Below, piece after piece: positions 1 through 7,702 of a stretch of DNA of 64,000 bases (its first letter is position 1; every line of letters begins with the position of its first letter). The DNA comes from CAJQQK01 sp965224225 (GTDB lineage Bacteria > Pseudomonadota > Alphaproteobacteria > Rhizobiales > Hyphomicrobiaceae). The DNA is taken from NCBI GenBank assembly GCA_965224225.1, contig CBDCZF010000015.1:1-64000 (forward strand), in the 5' to 3' direction. The notes below the pieces were generated by a model that made no database searches, was not told the origin of the DNA, and saw nothing but the letters and a program-made list of their open reading frames with translations. Made by a program: the position numbers and the translations under genes.

Positions 1-1119
1 CAGGCTTTCACCAACGAAGCGGCCATCGCCGGCCGGTTCCAACGCGCCGTCGAAATTGCCTTTGATGATGCCAGATCGCGCCTCGTCGCGCGCGGCCTGA
101 TGACGGCGATTGCGATTTTCGTAGTGATCACCGGCATTGTCGGCGTGCTTTGGTTCGGCGCGACCATGGTGATCGATGGTGCGATCAGCGCCGGCCGACT
201 GGGGCAGTTCATCCTCTATGCCGTGTTTGCCGCCGCATCCCTGGCACAGCTTTCCGAGGTTTGGGGCGAGTTGCAGCAGGCCGCCGGTTCCGCCGAGCGG
301 CTGTTCGAACTGATCGAGGCCGAGCCGACGATCACGGGGCCGGCCGAGCCGGCGGCCATGCCGGAACCGGCTGCCGGCCGCGTGGCCTTCACCAACGTGA
401 CGCTCACCTATCCGGCGCGCGCGGCGCAGGCAGCCCTCGAGGACGTCTCGTTTGCCGTCGAGCCCGGCGAGGTGATTGCGCTGGTCGGGCCGTCGGGGGC
501 CGGCAAATCGTCGGTGTTCAATCTGATCGCCCGGTTTTACGACCCCGTTTCAGGGGTGGTCGAGGTCGATGGCATCGATGTCCGCGATGTCGACCCGCTG
601 GCATTGCGCAGGCGGATCGCGCTGGTACCGCAGGAGATCGATCTCTTCGCCGACACGGTCGCTGAGAACATCCGCTACGGTGCGCCTGAGGCAACCCTCG
701 CAGCCGTGCGCGCGGCAGCAGCTGCCGCCAACGCGGATGGTTTCATTGCCGACCTCGCCGACGGTTATGACACGATGCTCGGTGAACGCGGCGCGACGCT
801 GTCCGGCGGTCAGCGCCAGCGCTTGGCGATTGCCCGGGCGATTTTGCGCAATCCGCCGATCCTGCTGCTCGACGAGGCAACCAGTGCGCTGGATGCCGAA
901 AGCGAGTATGCCGTGCGCGAGGCGCTGGAGCGTGTGATGGCCGGGCGCACGACGTTCGTGATCACCCATCGCCTGGCAACCGCGCGCCGTGCCGACCGCA
1001 TCTTCGTATTCGATGAGGGCCGGTTGGTAGAGGCCGGCACGCACGATGAGCTGACCGCGCGCGGCGGGATCTACACGCGACTATCCGATCTGCAGTCGAC
1101 CGCCCGGGCGGCGGAGTGA
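1..1119 (+). CDS. ABC exporter, fused permease/ATPase, C-terminal part
   Basis: This is the 3' part of a gene that begins before the window; the frame is open from base 1. The visible part carries the last transmembrane segments of an exporter-type membrane domain, then a complete nucleotide-binding domain. Walker A (GPSGAGKSS), the Q-loop (VPQEIDLF), the signature LSGGQRQR, Walker B (ILLLDEATSALD) and the H-loop (ITHR) are all present, so the ATPase should be active. The arrangement is that of MsbA/LapB-type homodimeric exporters of lipids, peptides or drugs. The substrate cannot be told. Its stop overlaps the possible GTG start of the following regulator. Confidence 0.93.
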   Translation, partial: QAFTNEAAIAGRFQRAVEIAFDDARSRLVARGLMTAIAIFVVITGIVGVLWFGATMVIDGAISAGRLGQFILYAVFAAASLAQLSEVWGELQQAAGSAERLFELIEAEPTITGPAEPAAMPEPAAGRVAFTNVTLTYPARAAQAALEDVSFAVEPGEVIALVGPSGAGKSSVFNLIARFYDPVSGVVEVDGIDVRDVDPLALRRRIALVPQEIDLFADTVAENIRYGAPEATLAAVRAAAAAANADGFIADLADGYDTMLGERGATLSGGQRQRLAIARAILRNPPILLLDEATSALDAESEYAVREALERVMAGRTTFVITHRLATARRADRIFVFDEGRLVEAGTHDELTARGGIYTRLSDLQSTARAAE

Positions 1120-1151
1120 ACCGGCGACAGCCGAAGAAGGAATCGCAGGAG

Positions 1152-1868
1152 ATGCCGAAGCCGGATCTGCGCCCCCTCTACATGCAGGTGCGTTCCGTTC
1201 TGCTCGAGCGCATCGAAAGCGGAAGTTGGCGGCCGGGTGTCGGGCTGCCGAGCGAATTCGCGCTCGCCGATGAACTGGGCGTCAGCCAGGGCACGGTACG
1301 CAAGGCACTCGACAGTCTGGCACGGGACCATTTGGTCGTGCGCCGCCAGGGTAGCGGCACGTTCGTTGCCGAGCAGACGCCGGCGGAAGTGCTGTTCCGC
1401 TTTTTCAAGATCTACCGTGTCAACGGCGACCGCGTGCTGCCCGACAGCGCCGGCGTCAGGATCCGGCAAGGGGCTGCCTCCAGGCGCGAATGTGGCCGGC
1501 TCAACTTGCGACCCGGCGTTGACGTAATCCGCATATCGCGCATTCGCCTGGACCAGGGCACACCGTTCATTCGCGAGCAGATCACGCTTCCCGCCGATGT
1601 TTTTCCAGGCCTCGCCGGCGCGAATACGGTGCCAAACACGCTGTACGACTTGTTCCAGCGCGAATACGGCGTCACGGTTGCCCGCGCTGATGAGCGCCTC
1701 GAACCGGTTGTCGCCGGCACCGCCGATGCCCGCGCCCTCGAAATCGAAGTCGGCACCCCGCTCCTGAAGGTCGACCGTATTGCCATCGGCCTCAATGAGC
1801 GACCAATTGAGTGGCGTGTCAGTCTATGTCATCTCAAGGGGCGCACCTATCTGGCCGAGCTTGGTTGA
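1152..1868 (+). CDS. GntR/HutC-family transcriptional regulator with UTRA domain
   Basis: The N-terminal winged helix-turn-helix (about residues 5-70, with LPSEFALADELGVSQGTVR) is typical of GntR regulators. The C-terminal part (about 90-235) matches the UTRA/chorismate-lyase-like ligand domain of the HutC subfamily, which binds small organic effectors. I chose ATG 1152, where the conserved start PLYMQV follows within ten residues. An in-frame GTG at 1116 overlapping the ABC stop would add 12 residues. The gene lies 49 bp before the SDR-kinase-ligase cassette on the same strand, so local control of that cassette is the natural guess, but no operator was identified. Confidence 0.88.
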   Translation: MPKPDLRPLYMQVRSVLLERIESGSWRPGVGLPSEFALADELGVSQGTVRKALDSLARDHLVVRRQGSGTFVAEQTPAEVLFRFFKIYRVNGDRVLPDSAGVRIRQGAASRRECGRLNLRPGVDVIRISRIRLDQGTPFIREQITLPADVFPGLAGANTVPNTLYDLFQREYGVTVARADERLEPVVAGTADARALEIEVGTPLLKVDRIAIGLNERPIEWRVSLCHLKGRTYLAELG

Positions 1869-1917
1869 CGCAAGGCAGCCGCCTGGCTGCAAACCCGGAC
1901 CGTGCGAGGAACAAGCG

Positions 1918-2697
1918 ATGTCGAGCATCGAATTCGCCAAAGATCTTCTGGCCGGCAAATGCGTGCTGGTGACCGGAGCCTCATCCGGGCTCGGTGCGCA
2001 TTTCGCAAGAACGGTAGCCCGGGCCGGCGCCCGGGTCGGACTTGCAGCCCGGCGCCGCGAGCGTCTCGAGATCCTGGCGGGTGAGATCCGGGCAGCAGGC
2101 GGCGAAGCGCACCCGATTGCCCTCGACGTGACCAATGTGGCAGATGTCGCCCGTGCATTCGAAGAACTGGAGGCAGTGATCGGCCCGCCCGACGTTCTAG
2201 TCAACAATGCCGGAATCCCGTCATCATCGCGGTTCGTCGACATGCCGGAAGACGAATGGCGCGGCGTCCTCGACGTCAACCTCGACGGTGTCTTTCGTGT
2301 CGGCCAGGAGGCAGCGCGGCGCATGCGCGCGCAAGGCCGCGGCGGGACGATCGTCAACGTTGCCTCGGTGATCGCCTTCATGGTGCTCGGCCGCCTCTCG
2401 GCCTACGCCGTCTCGAAAGCAGGCGTCGTGCAACTGACCAAGGCAATGGCGCTCGAACTTGCCCGCGACAACATAAGGGTTAATGCGCTCGCACCAGGTT
2501 ACATTTCAACCGAAATGAACGATACCTTCCTGACCAGCGATGCCGGACGCAAATTGCTCTCGAAGGTGCCCATGACGCGTGCCGGGGAACTGAGCGAACT
2601 CGACGGGCCGCTGTTGGTGCTTGCGTCGGATCTCGGCAGCTACATGACCGGCAGCGTGATCACGGTCGACGGCGGCAGTCTGCTGTCCCTCAGATAG
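1918..2697 (+). CDS. SDR-family NAD(P)-dependent oxidoreductase (LvaD-like candidate)
   Basis: A classical short-chain dehydrogenase of 259 aa. It has the cofactor motif TGASSGLG near residue 20, NNAG near 100, a catalytic Ser in the NVASV region, and YAVSK (Tyr-x3-Lys) further on. It would oxidise or reduce a hydroxyacyl/oxoacyl group, as in 3-hydroxyacyl-CoA dehydrogenases. The ATG at 1918 follows GAGGAA by a short gap; the longer open frame from 1780 overlaps the upstream regulator and is not used. It is the first gene of a tight + strand set with an APH-like kinase, a DUF6285 protein and an acyl-CoA ligase, the gene types of the bacterial levulinate pathway, where LvaD is an SDR. Confidence 0.9.
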   Translation: MSSIEFAKDLLAGKCVLVTGASSGLGAHFARTVARAGARVGLAARRRERLEILAGEIRAAGGEAHPIALDVTNVADVARAFEELEAVIGPPDVLVNNAGIPSSSRFVDMPEDEWRGVLDVNLDGVFRVGQEAARRMRAQGRGGTIVNVASVIAFMVLGRLSAYAVSKAGVVQLTKAMALELARDNIRVNALAPGYISTEMNDTFLTSDAGRKLLSKVPMTRAGELSELDGPLLVLASDLGSYMTGSVITVDGGSLLSLR

Positions 2698-2708
2698 GCA
2701 ATGAAGAG

Positions 2709-3776
2709 ATGAGCCAGAGACTGACCGAAACCGACAAGGCGCTGGCGGCCGGTCAGTTCGAGCGCCTCGAGAGCTGGGCAGCTGCCGCCCTTGGTGCAAG
2801 AAGTGTCGAGATCGCCCGTGCCGAGCGGCTGGCCGGCGGCGCCGTGCAGGAGAACTGGCGGATCGATGCAATCGTCGCCGATGGCGATTATGAGGGGCCG
2901 CAGCGCTGGGTGCTGCGCACCGACGCCGAAGCGAGCCTGGTCGTCAGTCTCGACAGGACGGCAGAATTCGGCGTGATTGCGGCCGCCCACCGGGCAGGCA
3001 TCAAGGTGGCAACGCCGATTGCCCGCTGTGAAGATGCAAGCGTTGTCCGTGCTCCTTTTCTGCTGCAGGCCTATGTCGACGGGCGTGCCCAGGCACGCCA
3101 GCTCACTCGCGATCCGGCGCTCGGTGAGTGGGGACCGACGCTTGCGCGGGAGCTTGGCATCGAGCTTGCCAAGATCCACCAGATCCGGGCCGGCCACACC
3201 GAACTTGGCTTTCTGCCGCAGCCGATGCTGCCGCCGGCCAAATCCGAGGTCGGCCGCCTGCGGGCAGCTCTCGACAAGGCCGGCGAACCGCGTCCCGCCC
3301 TCGAGTACGTGCTTGCCTGGCTCCATGAAAACGATCCGGGCGCCGATCAGCTTGTCCTCGTCCACGGTGATTACCGGACCGGCAACTATCTGGTCGCCGA
3401 CGGTCATCTGGCCGCGGTTCTCGACTGGGAGTTTGCCCACTGGGGCGACCGCCACGAGGATATCGGCTGGTTCTTCGCCAAATGCTGGCGGTTCGGCAAC
3501 GATCACCTGGAAGCCGGTGGCATTGCCCGGCCGTCCGACTTTCTCGACGGCTATCGCTCGGTCGCCGGCAACGCCATCGATGAATCCCAGTTGCCCTACT
3601 GGCAGGTGCTCGCCGCCGCGAAGTGGGCCGCCGTCTCAGTGCTGCAGGGTGATCGCTACCGGATCGGCGGCGAAGACTCGATCGAGCTTGCATTGACCGG
3701 CCTGATGACCAGCGAGCTTGAACTCGAGGCGCTTGACGGTATCAATGCGCTTGAAGAGTCGAACGCCAGTCTTTAA
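2709..3776 (+). CDS. APH/ACAD10-type phosphotransferase family protein (LvaA-like candidate)
   Basis: A 355 aa member of the aminoglycoside-phosphotransferase-like kinase fold. The Brenner motif LVHGDYRTGN and the metal-binding segment LDWEFAHWGD are intact, so it should transfer phosphate from ATP. An adenine-loop region with AGGAVQENW lies near residue 40. Such kinases next to acyl-CoA genes are usually not resistance enzymes. In P. putida, LvaA phosphorylates 4-hydroxyvaleryl-CoA, and the human homologues ACAD10/11 carry the same domain fused to an acyl-CoA dehydrogenase. It starts 11 bp after the SDR stop with AAGAG before the ATG, so the two are co-transcribed. The substrate is inferred from context only. 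Confidence 0.88.
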   Translation: MSQRLTETDKALAAGQFERLESWAAAALGARSVEIARAERLAGGAVQENWRIDAIVADGDYEGPQRWVLRTDAEASLVVSLDRTAEFGVIAAAHRAGIKVATPIARCEDASVVRAPFLLQAYVDGRAQARQLTRDPALGEWGPTLARELGIELAKIHQIRAGHTELGFLPQPMLPPAKSEVGRLRAALDKAGEPRPALEYVLAWLHENDPGADQLVLVHGDYRTGNYLVADGHLAAVLDWEFAHWGDRHEDIGWFFAKCWRFGNDHLEAGGIARPSDFLDGYRSVAGNAIDESQLPYWQVLAAAKWAAVSVLQGDRYRIGGEDSIELALTGLMTSELELEALDGINALEESNASL

Positions 3777-3835
3777 CCGACCCGTGCAGCGTTGTTACTC
3801 GCCGTTGAGCCAGCCCCTTTTGCAGGACCCGTCTC

Positions 3836-4195
3836 GTGCGACGTATCTCAGCCCCGACACTGATCGAGCTTGCGATCAAAACTCTGAAATCCGAGATTCA
3901 GCCTCATGCAGGGCTTGCTGGCGGGCAACGCTATGCGCTGGCCATGACCGTGCGGGCGCTCGAGACCGCACGTCGCGAGATCCTGGCCGAGCCTGAAGCA
4001 GCCCACTGGCGCCTTCTGGATACGATTTATGATGATGGTGAGGGGAGCATGGCCGGACTGGCCCGCGACATTCGTTCGGCCAAGGTCAGCGATCAAACCC
4101 ACGGCCAACTGCGCCACGAGCTTGAACGGTTGCTGGTTGCCGAACTCGAAGTACGCAATCCGGCAGCCTTAAAGGCACGCCGGTCGGATGCTTGA
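3836..4195 (+). CDS. DUF6285-type small protein (LvaB-like candidate)
   Basis: A 119 aa mostly helical protein with the segments IELAIKTLKSEI and RYALAMTVRALETARREI. I recognise it as a DUF6285-type protein, a family commonly found beside APH-like phosphotransferases and acyl-CoA dehydrogenases. In the P. putida lva operon a small protein of similar size, LvaB, is needed with the kinase LvaA. A partner or stabiliser of the upstream kinase is therefore the likely role. The start is GTG 3836, with AGGA about eight bases upstream. No catalytic motif is visible. Confidence 0.75.
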   Translation: MRRISAPTLIELAIKTLKSEIQPHAGLAGGQRYALAMTVRALETARREILAEPEAAHWRLLDTIYDDGEGSMAGLARDIRSAKVSDQTHGQLRHELERLLVAELEVRNPAALKARRSDA

Positions 4196-4216
4196 GCGCG
4201 AAAAGGATCATTCGCC

Positions 4217-5845
4217 ATGGACTGGAACAGGCCCGAACTTGCCCAATGCGGCGCCAACCATGTGCCGCTGACCCCGGTCAGCTTCCTCAAGCGTGCCGCC
4301 AGGTTCTTTGCCGACCGCGTTGCGGTTATCGACCGAGATCGCCAATTCACCTATCGTCAGTTCAACGAGCGTTGCCGCCGGCTCGCTTCGGCACTGTCGA
4401 AGGCTGGCATCGGACGAGGTGATACGGTTGCGATCATCGCCCAGAACGTGCCGGCGCTGCTCGAGGCGCACTACGCCGTGCCGATGATTGGCGCCGTGCT
4501 CAATCCGATCAACATCCGCCTCGATGCCGCAACCATCGCCTTCACGCTCGACCACGGCGAAGCCAAGCTGCTGCTTGCCGATCGTGAATTTCATGGCGCC
4601 GTTGCGCCAGCACTCGAACAGGCAACAGCCAAGCCGATCGTTGTTGATATCGCCGATCCGGAGACCGGCGACGCTGCTCATTTCGGCAATGTCGAATACG
4701 AGGATTTCATTGCCGCAGGCGATCCGGCGTTTGTCGGCGCCGGCCCGAACGATGAGTGGGACGCGATCTGCCTGCTCTACACGTCCGGCACGACAGGCAA
4801 TCCCAAGGGTGCCGTCTATCACCATCGCGGCGCCTATCTGAATGCGCTCTCCAACGCTTTGACCTTCGGCCTCAACCACGAGAGCCGGTATCTTTGGACA
4901 CTGCCGATGTTCCATTGCTCGGGCTGGACCTACACCTGGGCAGTGACGGCGGCCGGCGGCACCCATGTCTGCCTTAGAAAAGTCGATCCGGAGCGTATTT
5001 TCCGCAAGATCGAGCGCCATCGCGTGACCCACATGTGTGGCGCGCCCATCGTGCTCAACATCCTGGCCTACGCGCCGGAGGGCATCCGTCGGCCACTGCC
5101 GCTGCGCACCAAGGTGATGACCGGCGGCGCGGCACCGCCCTCGGCGATCATCGAGAACATGGAACGGCTTGGCTTCGACGTGCTCCATGCTTACGGCACC
5201 ACGGAGAGTTACGGGCCATCGGTGACCTGTGCCTTCCCCGAGACCTGGAACGAACTTGCCGAAGACCAGCGCTTCCGGCTGATGGCGCGCCAGGGGGTGC
5301 CGATGGTTGCGGTCGAAGATATGATGGTCGCTGACCCTGAAACGCTTGAAGCCGTGCCGCAGGACGGTGCGACGATCGGTGAGATCGTTCTCAAGGGCAA
5401 TACCTTGATGCGCGGCTATCTGAAGAACCAGGACGCGACCGATGAGGCCTTCGCCGGCGGTTATTATCGTTCGGGCGATCTCGCCGTCTGGCACGCCGAC
5501 GGCTACATCGAGGTCAAAGACCGCTCGAAGGACATCATCATTTCCGGCGGCGAGAACATCTCGTCGTTGGAAGTCGAGGAGGTGCTCTACCGCCACCCGG
5601 CGATCATGGAGGCAGCCGTCGTTGCCAGGCCCGATGAAAAGTGGGGCGAGACGCCATGTGCGTTCGTCACGCTAAAACCGGACGCCGGCGAGGTCTCCGT
5701 CGAAGACGTGACCGGGTTCTGCCGCTCGCATCTGGCCGGCTACAAAATACCGAAAACCGTGGTGTTCGGGGATTTGCCGAAAACCTCGACCGGCAAGATC
5801 CAAAAGTTCGTGCTGCGTCAGCGGGCGAAGTCGGGCGATGTCTGA
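4217..5845 (+). CDS. AMP-dependent acyl-CoA synthetase (LvaE-like candidate)
   Basis: A 542 aa ANL-superfamily ligase that activates a carboxylic acid to its CoA thioester through an acyl-adenylate. The P-loop motif YTSGTTGNPKG near residue 190, the AYGTTESYG segment near 330, YRSGDLAV with the hinge DRSKDIIISGGENIS near 435, and the C-terminal lysine in KTSTGKIQK near 525 are all intact. Overall it resembles medium/long-chain fatty-acyl-CoA synthetases. AAGGA precedes the ATG. It closes the SDR-kinase-DUF6285 cassette, where it would supply the acyl-CoA that the kinase and dehydrogenase act on. Confidence 0.93.
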   Translation: MDWNRPELAQCGANHVPLTPVSFLKRAARFFADRVAVIDRDRQFTYRQFNERCRRLASALSKAGIGRGDTVAIIAQNVPALLEAHYAVPMIGAVLNPINIRLDAATIAFTLDHGEAKLLLADREFHGAVAPALEQATAKPIVVDIADPETGDAAHFGNVEYEDFIAAGDPAFVGAGPNDEWDAICLLYTSGTTGNPKGAVYHHRGAYLNALSNALTFGLNHESRYLWTLPMFHCSGWTYTWAVTAAGGTHVCLRKVDPERIFRKIERHRVTHMCGAPIVLNILAYAPEGIRRPLPLRTKVMTGGAAPPSAIIENMERLGFDVLHAYGTTESYGPSVTCAFPETWNELAEDQRFRLMARQGVPMVAVEDMMVADPETLEAVPQDGATIGEIVLKGNTLMRGYLKNQDATDEAFAGGYYRSGDLAVWHADGYIEVKDRSKDIIISGGENISSLEVEEVLYRHPAIMEAAVVARPDEKWGETPCAFVTLKPDAGEVSVEDVTGFCRSHLAGYKIPKTVVFGDLPKTSTGKIQKFVLRQRAKSGDV

Positions 5846-6142
5846 CTGGCGGTTGTGCCAACCGAGCTTCAAATTCGAGATTGCGAATATTGCAGCTTCG
5901 CGCGCCGAGTCGCCAAGGACTGCAAAGTAATCCACAGGTTAATCACAGCCGGCTGCCGCTAAATTAACCGTATCAAACATCTGGTTAAAGGCTGAGTTGG
6001 ACCCTTGATGTCAGCTTTGTGGGCGGATAAGCGAGTGAATTCATTCACTTTTTCCTGTCTTGCTAACGTTGGCCATTGACCGCTCAATTCCAAATTCCCG
6101 GGTCGGGGCAACTGGTTGCAAGCCGCTCTTTACTTTTTGTAC
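5846..6142. other. Intergenic stretch before the candidate small RNA
   Basis: This is the left part of a 441-bp non-coding gap between two convergent genes. It is less GC-rich than its surroundings. I found no terminator with a T-run for the acyl-CoA ligase and no plausible open frame. The right part of the gap holds the candidate promoter, small RNA and terminator listed separately. Confidence 0.5.
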
Positions 6143-6172
6143 TTGCTGGTCACCGGGCTTCCGGAGTAGATA
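6143..6172 (+). promoter_or_regulatory. Candidate sigma70 promoter of the small RNA
   Basis: TTGCTG (6143-6148) and TAGATA (6167-6172) are separated by 18 bp and resemble -35 and -10 boxes. A start about 7 bases downstream, near 6179, would place the first base just before a strong stem-loop. The match is moderate, and the call rests mainly on its position relative to the hairpin and terminator. Confidence 0.4.
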
Positions 6173-6178
6173 GACTCA

Positions 6179-6270
6179 CAATCTGCGGCACTGACCTACC
6201 CCCCATCCCCCCTCGACCAGTGCCGCAATTGAAGCCCGCGATGATCCAATCATTTGCGGGCTCTTTTTTT
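6179..6270 (+). ncRNA. Candidate ~90-nt small RNA with a C-rich hairpin loop
   Basis: A perfect 10-bp stem, TGCGGCACTG (6184-6193) with CAGTGCCGCA (6218-6227), closes a 24-nt loop containing two runs of six C. A short single-stranded linker follows, then a Rho-independent terminator at 6233-6270. With the promoter-like boxes just upstream, this makes a complete transcription unit with no open frame. C-rich exposed loops can pair with Shine-Dalgarno sequences, as in several alphaproteobacterial trans-acting sRNAs (for example the CcsR and MmgR groups). I cannot assign it to a known family by eye. Confidence 0.55.
6233..6270 (+). terminator. Rho-independent terminator
   Basis: AGCCCGC (6233-6239) pairs with GCGGGCT (6256-6262), and a T-run follows at 6264-6270. 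The orientation is +. It could end the candidate sRNA, or a long 3' UTR of the acyl-CoA ligase 390 bp upstream. Confidence 0.85.
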
Positions 6271-6286
6271 GGGGATTGGTCTACAT

Positions 6287-7651
6287 TTAACCCATCGAAG
6301 CCGGTGCAAAACCCGCGGTAATCGCGTCCGCCTCGCTACAGAACCAGCGTTCACCGCGCCGTTTGCGTACTCTGACGCGCCGGTAATCCGGTGACCAGGG
6401 CAGCACGTAGATCTTGGCGCTACCCGTCACACGGCCCTTGATCGGGCAGCCTTCGGGTGCCGACTTGCTCGCACGTTGCCAGCGCTTGGCCCGGAAATCG
6501 GCCGGACGCTCAACCTCGCCACTCCAGATGCCGCGCCGGGCCTTGCGAGCTTCGGCTTCGGCATCCGTATAGGCTTTGAAGACCGTCCCACCGGCAAAGG
6601 CGTAGCCGCGGCGTACGATTTCGGAAGCGAGATCCTTCTTGGCATAGCGGCACGAGGCCTCGCCTATCTGGCCGTCGCCGGCCAGTCGTGCTTCGCAGTT
6701 GAGGCGGTTACCGCGCACGATGCGGCGCAGCACGTTGTGGGCCCGCCGCCCGCAGCGCCAGGCCCGCTTGCGCTTGTCCCGGCAAACCTGGCCGAGTTCC
6801 GGCGCCTCGATGTCGGCGAGTTTCAGGACATGTCCCTTGAGCTCTATGGTATCGCCGGAAAGCGCTGTGGCGCGGCCCCGCAATTCGGTTTTCTGCACTG
6901 CGATAACACTGCTCGACAGTGACGAAAGAGAGGGCAGCGACGGTAGCGCCGACATCAGCGATGCCGTCGACAGGTTGCTGTTCTGCCAGGCCCAGATGGC
7001 GGCTCCGATAACCGCGATGCTTGCGATGCCGGCCATGGCCGCACGTGCGACGGGGCGCGGCAGTGCCGGCAGCCGGAATCTTGGCGCCAACCGCAGGAAA
7101 GAAGGCCGCTCAAGCCGTGCCCAGGCCTGGCGCACCCAGGGCGCAACGGCGAGGCCAGTGAGCACGATCGCTACGCCCGCCGAGAGCAGAAGTGGTCCGT
7201 CTCCGCCAATACCGCGGTACTGCATCAGGGCCGAAAGCGCCGTGAGCAGGCCGAGACTGCCAAATAAGAGCGCGATCTTGATGCGCGACGAGAGGCGTTG
7301 CCAGGCGGCCCGTACCATGATTGCCGCTGCCGCTCTGATCCATCTTGCTGCAATGGAGATCGCAGCCATCAGCAAGGCGCCGACACGCCGAAGTGCGAGC
7401 CACGTGAGCCGGCCGAGGTGGATCAGGCCCAGCCAGAGCCCGCGTGCGGAACTCCGGACGCCGCGGACCAGCGCATTGAGGCCGAAGTGACCGGCCGCCA
7501 CGCCCTGCCGGCCGGCCTCCTTCACGCCCTCGGCCGCAGCGTATCTGATGTCCTCGATCTTTTTGCGCCGGTCCTCACGGCGCAATTTGATCGTCGTGCG
7601 CACGTATTTCTGCCACTCGAACCCGTCGTTCTTGCGCTGCCACCAAGCCAT
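6287..7651 (-). CDS. Membrane-anchored SNase-like (thermonuclease-family) protein, active site degenerate
   Basis: A 454 aa protein. The first 120 residues are basic and helical. Hydrophobic segments lie near 127-145, 153-171 and 205-221. A staphylococcal-nuclease-like OB domain spans about 257-380, and a C-terminal CPIKGRV...GERWFC module (about 402-450) is one often seen after alphaproteobacterial thermonuclease domains. The normal catalytic pattern Arg-Asp-Glu reads Lys277-Glu282-Glu285 (KLADIEAPE), and the second catalytic Arg has no clear counterpart near GDGQIG (325-330). The nuclease may therefore be weak or inactive. It lies 51 bp downstream of the Ser/Thr kinase gene on the same strand and is probably co-transcribed with it. 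Confidence 0.8.
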   Translation of the reverse strand: MAWWQRKNDGFEWQKYVRTTIKLRREDRRKKIEDIRYAAAEGVKEAGRQGVAAGHFGLNALVRGVRSSARGLWLGLIHLGRLTWLALRRVGALLMAAISIAARWIRAAAAIMVRAAWQRLSSRIKIALLFGSLGLLTALSALMQYRGIGGDGPLLLSAGVAIVLTGLAVAPWVRQAWARLERPSFLRLAPRFRLPALPRPVARAAMAGIASIAVIGAAIWAWQNSNLSTASLMSALPSLPSLSSLSSSVIAVQKTELRGRATALSGDTIELKGHVLKLADIEAPELGQVCRDKRKRAWRCGRRAHNVLRRIVRGNRLNCEARLAGDGQIGEASCRYAKKDLASEIVRRGYAFAGGTVFKAYTDAEAEARKARRGIWSGEVERPADFRAKRWQRASKSAPEGCPIKGRVTGSAKIYVLPWSPDYRRVRVRKRRGERWFCSEADAITAGFAPASMG

Positions 7652-7702
7652 GTGTGTGCTCCCCGAATGAACGCGAGATCACCAACGCTTCTACGCCACC
7701 CT

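Noticed and set aside
2709..3776. Aminoglycoside resistance enzyme
   Set aside because: The fold is shared, but the acyl-CoA ligase, SDR and DUF6285 neighbours point to acyl-CoA metabolism.
4208..5596. 462-codon minus-strand frame
   Set aside because: Antisense to the acyl-CoA ligase, with a low-complexity His/Arg/Gly-rich translation and no homologous motif.
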